Source: Knufia peltigerae (Eukaryota > Ascomycota > Eurotiomycetes > Chaetothyriales > Trichomeriaceae). From it: a stretch of 64,000 nt of DNA. Location: contig JAPDRN010000019.1 in the NCBI GenBank assembly GCA_030247855.1, positions 124,001 to 188,000 of the forward strand. The letters run 5' to 3'. Shown one piece after another: positions 20,576 to 29,479 of this stretch. The notes under the pieces were generated by a model. It saw nothing but the letters and a program-made list of their open reading frames with translations. It ran no database searches and had not been told where the DNA came from. Both the position numbers and the translations under genes were made by a program. Each line of letters begins with the position of its first letter. Positions within the stretch are counted from its first letter, which is position 1.

Positions 20576-21613
20576 CAAACGCATGACCTAGAAGATTGGT
20601 TAGTTGGAAGGAAATTCACTTTTTCAATTCATAAACCCTTGATTATTTTTCACCGCCCTAGGCGCCAGCGCCAGTAACTTTAGGCAGCTCTTGCTTCTAG
20701 GTAAATCCACTCCCACAATTGCTGTAGAAGAGAAATGCCCCCAGAGTCGCTTTGTTCTTTTTCCAGCTGCTCTTCTCGCCAGACGGGAGTTTCTTCTTTC
20801 TTTTGGCACCACTAATGTCGGCTTGGACTCGTGGTGCGAAGTCAACCGCTCCGATATTGAGGCTTCCCAATGCAACCAAGATTCTCGTCGAACAGGTATG
20901 TGATTCTTTCGAGTGTTCCAGGCTGCGGCATGAGCTGCAAGGTCTCTTTCAAGTCCGGCTTAGACGACGAAGGCCCGGAGCCGATAGCTAGGACATTTTG
21001 TCCAGTTTTCGCTGAGACGTGCAACATCTCCCTGAATAAAATATAGCTCGCTCAAGTGTATGCTCAGGGACATCCTGCCTACACCACTTACTGTTCTTTT
21101 TCTGAGATTCGAGAACATGGCCAGCCGCCAGCTTATTGCCTGTCCAGATTAACGCTTCCTGGGAACTCCACTGGTTGGACGGAGGGCATCGAAGCCTGTT
21201 TCTGGATAATCTGACAGAGCCTGGGACCGTTTTGGGAAGTCCAGCTCAAAACTTGAAAGATTTGGTATCAATTGTGCTGATATTGTAGCAGTCACTACAG
21301 CTACGGCTGTGTATGAAGTCGGAAAAAGAATTTCCTCTCGCTTATGAAATGTGATGGTCTAGGCTCGTCTCATGACGCATGCGGACTAGTTCCTTCCTTT
21401 CCTGGCATCGGCAACTTCCACGTTGTATTTATTATTAGATGTGCCTGGGAAATTACCATGAAAAACAAATTGACCGGTTACTTCGCCAGTGTTGGAAATC
21501 CTTTGCGCCGCTGATGCGGCTAGAAGGTGCTACAATAATGTGTCCCGAGAAGCGGAGTAATCTTACAAAACTTCAAACTCGAGCCTCTTCTTTACACCAA
21601 GATTCGTGGCATC

Positions 21614-22801
21614 CTATGCTGCTGTCGGCTGAATCAAGATCTTGACATGCGCAGCCTTATTCCTGATCAGTTCCTGGAAACCACCATGAACGACATCCTT
21701 CAGAGGCACTATGGCTGTGATCATCTGCTCAAACGGCAAGTCTCCCTTCTTCAATGCGTCCAGCACACGCTCCCAGTCTTCATGGGTATAGCAGATACCA
21801 CCGAGTAATTTCTTCTCAAGGATGGCAATGTCGTTCAAATTCAGCATCAGCGGTTTTTCGTGAATTGCAACATTGAAGATAGTTCCTCCAGGCTTCGTGG
21901 CAGCCAAAGCTGTATCGAGTGTGGACTGCAGTCCTGTCGCGTCAAAGGCCACATCAACACCCTCTTGTGAAAACTGCCGAATCGCCACCACCACAGGATC
22001 CAGCTCTTTACTATCGTTGGCAGTGACGGCATTCTTGAGTGGATTGACAACCATATCGGCTCCGAACTTCTTCGCCTGAAGAGCACGTTGCTCTGCCACC
22101 TCACTCACAACCACTTTATTGACACCTTGGGCTCTTAGGCCAAGCAAAATCGCGAGCCCAATAGGCCCAGCGCCTAGCACGAGAGCATCCTGGCCCGCCT
22201 TGAACCCCGAAGTACATATACTGTGTCAGGCAACCGCCAATGGCTCTGCAAGTGCACCTACCTTCGGTGAGACTCCTTCTGGCAGAACAAGACAGTTGTA
22301 AGATTTCACAACGATCTCCTCGGAGAATCCGCCACCATTCGCATTCAAGCCATAACAGCACCATCGTTTGCACAAGTTGATCCTTCCCGCTTGGCATGAT
22401 GGACATGGGTCTGCTCCAAAGTGGCGGTCGTCTAGCGAAGGGTTGACACAGACCTCCTGTCCGACGTCGAGATCTTGGACGGCTGGACCTTTCTCGATGA
22501 CTGTTCCTGACATCTCATGGCCCATAGTGACAGGGAGCTCCACCTCGGTGAATTGGTTCTTGGAGCCTGGCTGGGGTGGGAAGATGGGCCCGCCTTGAAA
22601 TTCATGAATATCTGTTCCGCATATACCACAATATGCTATCTTCAAGCGAACTTCATCTGGACCGCACGGCCTGCAAATTGTTGAGTATCGGGTAAGCTCA
22701 TCTTGGAACTGCACGCGAGCTTACAGTGGTCGAACCGTGTCTAGCTGAAGGTCACCACGGCTATGAAAGCGCAGTGATAGCACTCCTTCTGACTTCAACA
22801 T
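21614..22801 (-). pseudogene. Zn alcohol dehydrogenase (butanediol/sorbitol type), in-frame TGA
   Basis: The gene codes for a medium-chain zinc dehydrogenase of the (R,R)-butanediol/sorbitol dehydrogenase group. Exon 1 is 22725..22801 and exon 2 is 21614..22670, with a 54-nt intron 22671..22724. Together they give 378 codons, the normal family length. Visible marks are the catalytic zinc CGICGTD, GHEMSG, the structural-zinc cysteines in CPSCQAGRINLCKRWCC, and the nucleotide-binding VLGAGPIGLA. At codon 174 (22226..22228) the frame reads TGA between LAEPLAVA and HSICTSGFKAGQ. This position is usually Trp (TGG) in the family, so one base change explains it. The frame is open on both sides, and no intron of plausible size removes the stop. 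It is a young pseudogene, a sequencing error or, less likely, a readthrough case. Confidence 0.85.
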
Positions 22802-23381
22802 ATTTCTGAACCTGATCAAGAGCAGATGAGGAGGCACTGTAAGTTATTGTTTGACGAAGTCCCTGGACTTAAAGTCATTGATGGAAATTGAAATCTGGAA
22901 GGGGCATCGCACCTATAGCCGACACTACGGTTATGCTGCTTCCTCTTACTTCACTTCCCCACGACTCTTCTATAAGTCTCCGCACGAAGCATGTTTTCTT
23001 CGGCCTCTCTCACGACCCCAAATGTCCCAAGGATCGTGTCAGAATTGCATGAACTACTGACTCAATCTAGGATTTTATGTGTTGAAATACTCCCCAAGAA
23101 AAAGGTCTAACATTGGGTCGTCGACACCAGCTTGATGTAGTGTGCATCGCAGATGCTAGTCAGTTGTCCAAGACACGAAAGCAGTATTTCATGGCAAGAA
23201 GACTCCCCAAGCCAGAGAGGTCGGCGAGGTCTACTCCGATAGGAGATATCCGTCCTAACAAAAATGACTATCCAAACCTTTTTGTCCTTCCGCCCTACAG
23301 AGCCAATGTCGTCCTGACACTTGTGCATTTTTGACCAACTGACGCACTTTATGACTCCCGGGAGCAGACTTCTACACCTCA
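22802..23381. promoter_or_regulatory. shared upstream region of the dehydrogenase and AcnX genes
   Basis: This 580-bp stretch lies between two divergent genes and contains no supported frame. No clear regulatory site was recognised. Head-to-head placement would allow co-regulation. Confidence 0.4.
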
Positions 23382-25148
23382 ATGAGGGCAACAATCTTGG
23401 GTCGCAGTCTTGTGCGCGGACTCGCATCCGGAGAACTCTTGGTCTCGAATGTAGCGCTGAGTTGTTGGGGCGGCGTTGAGGTTGAGACAGGAATGATCGT
23501 GGATCAGCACCATCCTCTCAAAGGCGAATGCATCACCGGTCGAATCCTGGCTATACCATGTGGCCGAGGCTCGTGCACAGGCAGCGGTATTATTCTGGAG
23601 TTACTCTTAGGTAATCGTGGACCTGCAGCCCTGGTCTTCCAGTATGTCGAGGAGATTATGACATTGGGCGTTATGGTCGCGAAAGCAATATTTTCGCTAT
23701 CCATTCCAGTCATAGTATTGTCTGAGACGGACTTCTCGAGCCTGCAGAGTGGACAGAGGGCCATTGTGCGAAATACAGAGCTTATTGTCGGGCAAAATTT
23801 CGCCATCCTCGAGAGCCCGTCACCATCAACAATGTTACCACGGGTTGTTAAGCTCAGCAACAAAGATGAACGCATGTTCAGTGGTGCTTGTGGGGCCGCT
23901 GTCAGATTGGCCATGGAGATACTCGTTGATGTGGCTGAGATGCAAGGCGCTGAGGCCCTCCTCGACGTATCACAAGCTCATATCGATGCATGCATCTACG
24001 TTGGCCCTGCAAGTCTGGAATTTGCTGAGAGATTCTTATCGTTGGGCGCAAGGTTCGCAGTCCCAACCACGTTGAATTCGATATCCATTGACCAACGTCG
24101 CTGGCGGGAGCTTGGTATGGACCCTACCCTCGGCAGAGAAGCGGAAAAGCTGTCACAAACTTACATGTCCATGGGAGCAATCATGAGCTTTACGTGTGCA
24201 CCCTACATGCTTGAGACTGCACCGAAAAGGGGCGAGAATATTGGCTGGGCAGAATCGAACGCGGTAGTCTTTGCCAACAGCGTGTTGGGAGCCAGAACCC
24301 AGAAATACCCCGACTTCCTAGACGTCTGCATCGCTCTCACCGGACGTGCACCGGCCGCTGGATGTCACCTGGAACACTACCGTTTGCCAACAATAGAGAT
24401 CAAGGTTGGGGAGTTTTTCGACGTCGACGACACATTCTATCCACTTCTGGGCTACCATGTCGGCACACTGTCAGGGCCCAACATCCCTGTTATACGCGGA
24501 CTAGAACATCTCGGTCCTAGCATATCACAATCAGACCTGAAGGCGTTCGGGGCAGCTTTCGCCACAACGTCGTCGGCGCCCATGTTTCACATACAGGGCG
24601 TCACTCCCGAGGCAAGCAACGACATGTGTAAGCGAAGAACAGAGGATGACAGATTGCCTTGTTATGAAGTCGGCCGGGACGAGTTGCGCGATTGCTGGCG
24701 TCAACTCAACACCGCCACGACTTCGGCGGTGACGCTCGTGTCGCTCGGCAACCCTCATTTTGCGCTGGACGAGTTTGCGACCCTGGCGAAGCTGTGCGCG
24801 GGTCGACGCAAACACGCCGACGTCCAAGTTATCATCACCACGAGTCGCGCCGTCCAACAACAAGCAAGTCGGGCCGGACACCTCGACGTCATCGTCGAGG
24901 AATTCGGCGCAAAGCTCGTCACCGACACGTGCTGGTGCATGCTGGGCGAGCCCGTGGTGCCCGTCGACGCAGAGAACATCATGACCAACTCGGGAAAATA
25001 CGCCCACTACGCACCTGGGATGCTGCGTCGTGGGGTCCACTTCGCGAGCTTGTCGAGGTGCGTCGACGCCGCTTGCAAGGGGGAAGTAAAGAGTGGTTTG
25101 CCCGAGTGGCTCGCCGACCCTCCTCTAGTACTGAATTACGCTGATTAA
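23382..25148 (+). CDS. Fused aconitase X (DUF126 + DUF521) hydro-lyase
   Basis: The 588-residue protein joins the small swivelling AcnX domain (DUF126, about residues 1-135, with HHPLKGECITGRILAIP and GRGSCTGSG) to the large AcnX catalytic domain (DUF521, about 155-580). Large-domain marks are LVDVAEMQGAEALLDVSQAH, PTTLNSISIDQRRW, AESNAVVFANSVLGART and the C-terminal TNSGKYAHYAPG. Members that have been studied are iron-sulfur hydro-lyases such as cis-3-hydroxy-L-proline dehydratase and archaeal phosphomevalonate dehydratase; the fungal substrate cannot be told from sequence. The gene is a single exon starting at the ATG at 23382. Divergent placement to a zinc dehydrogenase suggests, but does not prove, a small catabolic pair; that partner is now broken. 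Confidence 0.88.
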   Translation: MRATILGRSLVRGLASGELLVSNVALSCWGGVEVETGMIVDQHHPLKGECITGRILAIPCGRGSCTGSGIILELLLGNRGPAALVFQYVEEIMTLGVMVAKAIFSLSIPVIVLSETDFSSLQSGQRAIVRNTELIVGQNFAILESPSPSTMLPRVVKLSNKDERMFSGACGAAVRLAMEILVDVAEMQGAEALLDVSQAHIDACIYVGPASLEFAERFLSLGARFAVPTTLNSISIDQRRWRELGMDPTLGREAEKLSQTYMSMGAIMSFTCAPYMLETAPKRGENIGWAESNAVVFANSVLGARTQKYPDFLDVCIALTGRAPAAGCHLEHYRLPTIEIKVGEFFDVDDTFYPLLGYHVGTLSGPNIPVIRGLEHLGPSISQSDLKAFGAAFATTSSAPMFHIQGVTPEASNDMCKRRTEDDRLPCYEVGRDELRDCWRQLNTATTSAVTLVSLGNPHFALDEFATLAKLCAGRRKHADVQVIITTSRAVQQQASRAGHLDVIVEEFGAKLVTDTCWCMLGEPVVPVDAENIMTNSGKYAHYAPGMLRRGVHFASLSRCVDAACKGEVKSGLPEWLADPPLVLNYAD

Positions 25149-25476
25149 AGTACTTGTACATGGGAATGATGTTGTGAACGAATACAAGGGTACCCTAGCT
25201 TGGGCCCCGTATGGCAAATATTGTTACTCCGTACTGATCATAGTGTAGACGATTGAAAATACTTCAAAAAAGAAAGAAGAAGACTTCCGCAAAGACAAAC
25301 AACTTGGTATCATTCTACTAGCTACTCCTTGAATAATTTCGCTTAATTGCTTCAACAAAGTCATCATTGATAAGGACAGCATCTTCAAGTCGAGACATGT
25401 AACAAATCCAAAGACCCGACACAGGCCAGCCACTGCTTGTAAACGCATCCTATCTGCCAACCCTCACAACTTCTTT
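25149..25476. other. short convergent intergenic region
   Basis: This 330-bp stretch joins the 3' ends of AcnX and the RING gene. It holds one ACTCCGTAC word at 25226 and no gene. Confidence 0.5.
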
Positions 25477-27123
25477 TCACAGCTTGACCCTCTCCTGGCT
25501 AGCTCCACTCAACCTCCTCATCTGAGGTCGGAAGTTGGGACTCGGTGCCAGACTACTGGACGAGGGCTGACTGTCGAAGCTCGTCCCCAGATTCGACACG
25601 TCGTTACCTTCCGACATCGAACTCCGGGTAGATTGAGCCGCAGGAGGAGGTGGAGGTTGAGGTTGGGCCGATGGTGCGCGCCCGCGCATCGCTTGTTGTT
25701 GTTGACCGATCCTCTCTCTGTTCAAGAGCCATTGAACTTGCGCCCTGGTGCTGAAAAGAGCCGCGTTGGTATGCGCGAGGTCCTCTTTGATGCGCAAAGT
25801 CTCATTCATGATCTGCATCGAGGTACGCGCATCGAGGTCCGATATGTGGTTGTGGAGTGCCGCAATGTCCTGCTCCATGTTCGACACATTGCCACGCAGG
25901 GACTCGTGATTCGCCAGTAGATGCTGTTGTGTCTGAGAGAGGGAGGCAACGTCCGGGTCAGGTGAAGGGGTCAGCGCCCGGAGATGTGCTGGCATGAGAA
26001 GGTCGCGATGTGATATTGCCGAAGGGATGTGGTCTCTTTCGATCTCTTCGATGTCTGACGCTTCGCCAGCAGCAGATGGGTCGGACTGATTGAGACGGGG
26101 TAGGACCCGGTCGTTGACGATGTCGTTCAACTTCTCAAACCCTGTCTCCAAAACTTCATTTCGAACCTTGACCATTGTCAACTGCTCTTGTAGTGAGTGG
26201 AGCAGCCTTGATTGCCGCTGAAGGAATGGAGCCATCCGAGCAATCGGGCATGATCTGATGTGCTCACTCAGCTCTTCGTCGTTGACATCCTCAGCACATC
26301 CGTATTGCTTGCCCGGGCAAAGCTCCTGCTCCACGGAATCGCAGACGTGGCTTTTGTCTCCGGCAAGATAGTCCTTGGCCGAGATGCGTTTCCCGCACCG
26401 CTTGCAATCGATACCTGTATTCGGACAGTCCTCATCTTTGTGTTTCAGCCATTCTCCACGGCCGAGCTCAATCACCGCCCCGCAATCACACTCGATGTGA
26501 GAAGTGTGTATACACTGGTTCGGCACGTAGTTTTTTCTCTTCACCAGCCGGTCGCATCCTTCATCCGGGCATTTTAGTCTTTCGTGCTCGCATTCTTTTG
26601 TGGCGTGACGCTCGACTGTCCCTCTGGGCAAAATCACTTCGCAGTCTTCATTCGGACATCGAACTTTTATTTCGTCACACATGTTGACGATCAATCGCGA
26701 GGCTTTGCGCGGTCCGGACAGGAGGAATGAACGGCATGTAGGGCATTGAGATCGTACACCAGCGCTGGTCCCTTCACGGTACTCTTTCAGGCATGAACTG
26801 CAAAAGGTGTGGTCACATTCCAGGACGACCGGCTCGACGAACGGAACATGGCAGATCGGGCACATCAAGTGGGCCTCATAGTCGGTGACATGGTCGAGTG
26901 CCCGAAGGTCGATGGTCGGCGGGGGCTTCAGATTCGACGTATTGCGAGTATGCCGCTGAGATCGAAGCGAAGGAGATCGCGGCGGCGAGGTTCTTGTGCG
27001 GGTGCGGGCGAATTCGGCAAAGAGGGTGTCGAGATGCGGTTGGATGGGACTTGGGAGAGATGCATCGTCTGGGAGGTGGCGGGTGGCCAGAGGGGTAAAT
27101 TCGTTGTCGTCCATTTCGCTCAT
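25477..27123 (-). CDS. RING-finger and TRAF-type zinc-finger protein
   Basis: The 548-residue protein has a C3HC4 RING from Cys88 to Cys130 (CPICHVPF ... CDHTFCSSC ... CPTC). TRAF-type zinc fingers follow at about 150-290 (CPNEDCEVILPRGTVERHATKEC, CPDEGCDRLV, CKRCGKRI). After that come a helical region of about residues 300-480 with heptad-like Leu spacing, then a Gln/Pro/Ser-rich tail. This order is typical of TRAF-like E3 ubiquitin ligases, so E3 activity is likely, but no substrate is known. There is no MATH domain. The gene is a single exon, and the ATG at 27123 is the first in frame. It is divergent to TTI2. Confidence 0.88.
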   Translation of the reverse strand: MSEMDDNEFTPLATRHLPDDASLPSPIQPHLDTLFAEFARTRTRTSPPRSPSLRSQRHTRNTSNLKPPPTIDLRALDHVTDYEAHLMCPICHVPFVEPVVLECDHTFCSSCLKEYREGTSAGVRSQCPTCRSFLLSGPRKASRLIVNMCDEIKVRCPNEDCEVILPRGTVERHATKECEHERLKCPDEGCDRLVKRKNYVPNQCIHTSHIECDCGAVIELGRGEWLKHKDEDCPNTGIDCKRCGKRISAKDYLAGDKSHVCDSVEQELCPGKQYGCAEDVNDEELSEHIRSCPIARMAPFLQRQSRLLHSLQEQLTMVKVRNEVLETGFEKLNDIVNDRVLPRLNQSDPSAAGEASDIEEIERDHIPSAISHRDLLMPAHLRALTPSPDPDVASLSQTQQHLLANHESLRGNVSNMEQDIAALHNHISDLDARTSMQIMNETLRIKEDLAHTNAALFSTRAQVQWLLNRERIGQQQQAMRGRAPSAQPQPPPPPAAQSTRSSMSEGNDVSNLGTSFDSQPSSSSLAPSPNFRPQMRRLSGASQERVKL

Positions 27124-27968
27124 ACTTTGAGGTGAATGTATCGCATTTTTTCCAATGGTATTGTTGAAATTGTAGGAGGATAGAACAGGAAGGGGAAGTG
27201 TGCATGTGTTGACATGTACCGCGGAATTAATGGTGGTACGTCAGTCCCTGCATTAGTTGCTTGCTTCCTCGTTCCCGAGCATCACGTGGACGATGGACAA
27301 CCACTTACTGACACGAGTATCTTCATGGAGTACAGGCTACAAAATGGTGGTCGAGATACTATAGATCCGGAGAAACGAAGATATAGACGATTCAGAGTGA
27401 TGAAATTATATACTTGGGACGCATGTAGGAGCCATCGATGCCACATCTTTGGACGTTGTCACTGGATTCTCACTCCTGAACACCGTAGCCATCACACATC
27501 GCTAGCGATAATATAAAAAATGAAGACTAGAAGACGCAGAATAGGTAATACCATTATCGAGATCCATACGTAGGTACTCTGAATATCTAGAGCGTCCTGA
27601 TGGCTTCGTGTGGACGCGGATGCCGATATTGAGACTTCGAGGATATAGTAGAAACCCAGATCCGGGGGGCGGGAACTTAGGATGTCTCAATTTCTCTCAT
27701 GTTGGCTGAGCAAAGCTTAAGTCTCGTCCCAATCAGGCAACTTTACCTACCGGGAAGGGAAGGCATGGAGGATCAATCCCCAGGCAGATCACGCTTGGCA
27801 CACCTTGTTACACCTTTGCACGCGTACAAAGACAGAGAAATGACAACAATATGTAAAGGTAGTTCTCGCGGTGCTCGACAAGGCCTCCGAAGTGTGTAAT
27901 TCGTAAGGGTTGTCCGATTCAACCCATGACGCCAAACCACCCGAGACAACAGTCACAAAAGAGGCATC
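27124..27968. promoter_or_regulatory. divergent upstream region of the RING gene and TTI2
   Basis: An 845-bp stretch without supported genes. No motif beyond short random frames was recognised. Confidence 0.4.
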
Positions 27969-29255
27969 ATGGACACCAACAACAGTCACACAAGAGACGC
28001 CATGGACACTGAAGACATCCTCAGCGTTCTATCGACGCAGTCCACAGCACCAGAATCCGCTTCAACATCAACACTGCGCAACCAAGCACATGCCCTGATA
28101 TCCAGGTCTACAGACGAATCAGTGTTACCTGCGACGCTGCTCGACCTCCTCACCCAAGTCATAAAACCACTCTTCACAAACACCAAGCACCCCAGCCTGA
28201 CGTCCACGGGACGAAAGAACTTGGTGCCCAACTCACCATCATTCGGTCCCAGCTATCCCACTCTCTCCGACCACTACGAAACCTCGAAGCCATGGAAAAC
28301 AACAGGCTTCACCGTCCCTTTACTCAGATACATACTCGACTCGTATTCCGCCCTCCCCTCCACCAGCCGCAAACAGACACTCGAATCCCACTTTCACCTC
28401 CTCGTCCCGCCGATCCTGAACATGATCGACGACACCGATCCGTCGTACAAGGCGACCGGGTGTCGGCTCCTCCACACGCTCGGCGAGGTTTTGGTCTCCG
28501 TACAGAGCGACATGCTCAAACGCACCGGCCTGGGTGACGTCTTCGTCCACGCCCTCAAAGGCAACCTCACGCTCCTCCCGACGCTCACACCGGAAGACGA
28601 GAGTCTGTCCGTCCTGCGTGAACTGTACCCGGCCTACATTGCTCTCGTGGACGCGATGTTCTGCTACTCTTCTTCCCCGTCAAAACTGACCTCCGCGGAA
28701 TCCAAGGCCCGAGACGACCTCCTCACCTCGCTTTACAGACACGGCATCATGGCGTCGCTCGAGCACCTCTCGTCGGCGACGTCTTTCTCGTCCACCATAT
28801 CCGTGAGCCTGACGGTCTTTCTCCTCCGCCAGGTCCCTCCCGTTATTGAGCGCATGGGGATATCGAGTGTGCGCCATCTCAAGGGCCTCCTACCTATGGT
28901 CCGGGCGGGTCTGATGGATCCTTTCATCCTGGTCGCTCCGGAGATGGTCTCGGCCGTGCTGGATGTGGTTGAATGTGTGATTTCGGTCTGCACTCCGCGA
29001 GTCAAGGAGAAATGGTACCCCGAGATCCTGAGAGGTTTGGTGGGATGTTGGTGTAATTGCATCGATGAGAACGAGGGCAGCGGCACGACCAGCGCCAGCA
29101 AATATCTGCCCGAGACTATGACACGATTGACAAAGGTAGTCAAAATGCTAGGCGACATCGTTGACGAAACCGAATGGAAAGACGTTACGCGACGTCTTGT
29201 CGACGAAGAACCAGACCTAAAAGAGCTGTTCGAACAGGATGAACAAGATTCTTAA
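27969..29255 (+). CDS. TTI2: TTI2-like subunit of the TTT/ASTRA complex
   Basis: The 428-residue helical protein resembles Tti2, which with Tel2 and Tti1 helps Hsp90 mature PIKK kinases such as TOR, ATM and ATR. Supporting blocks are the N-terminal LLDLLTQVIKPLF, the SKPWKTTGFTVPLLRYIL segment, LVPPILNMIDDTDPSYKATGCRLLHTLGEVL, which is typical of the family's HEAT-like repeats, and a C-terminal WYPEILRGLVGCW. No catalytic site is expected. The gene is a single exon, and the ATG at 27969 is used; another Met at residue 12 is possible. Third positions are strongly C/G biased. The assignment rests on family resemblance read by eye and is fairly but not fully certain. Confidence 0.78.
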   Translation: MDTNNSHTRDAMDTEDILSVLSTQSTAPESASTSTLRNQAHALISRSTDESVLPATLLDLLTQVIKPLFTNTKHPSLTSTGRKNLVPNSPSFGPSYPTLSDHYETSKPWKTTGFTVPLLRYILDSYSALPSTSRKQTLESHFHLLVPPILNMIDDTDPSYKATGCRLLHTLGEVLVSVQSDMLKRTGLGDVFVHALKGNLTLLPTLTPEDESLSVLRELYPAYIALVDAMFCYSSSPSKLTSAESKARDDLLTSLYRHGIMASLEHLSSATSFSSTISVSLTVFLLRQVPPVIERMGISSVRHLKGLLPMVRAGLMDPFILVAPEMVSAVLDVVECVISVCTPRVKEKWYPEILRGLVGCWCNCIDENEGSGTTSASKYLPETMTRLTKVVKMLGDIVDETEWKDVTRRLVDEEPDLKELFEQDEQDS

Positions 29256-29479
29256 AACATGACAAAGACTCCATGGGTATGAAATGGATATGAAATTCGT
29301 AGTCGATCATGACCCGGTGTATACAAGCATCCGCTCGTTTCGATCACCAAGGCTTTTTGGAAAAGAAAAGGCAATACAGTCTATAAAAGGGGGTATCTTT
29401 ATTCATCATGAACATCCAAGAACCGAACACCATCACCAGCACCGTCGCCAACAGCGTAACATGACACGGGTAACACCAG

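Larger units (their letters stand above)
19900..21613. other. long intergenic region with tRNA-like relic and inverted repeat
   Basis: About 1.7 kb lies between the GT8 gene and the broken dehydrogenase. It contains the inverted repeat at 20182..20219 and the tRNA-like sequence at 20484..20575, both listed separately. The small frames here look random. The stretch may be the remains of a short non-autonomous element, but no target-site duplication was found by eye. Confidence 0.45.

Noticed and set aside
22180..22260. An intron removing the TGA in the dehydrogenase.
   Set aside because: The GT-AG pairs around the codon give introns of only 14 to 23 nt or disrupt the frame, and the sequence on both sides is conserved coding sequence.
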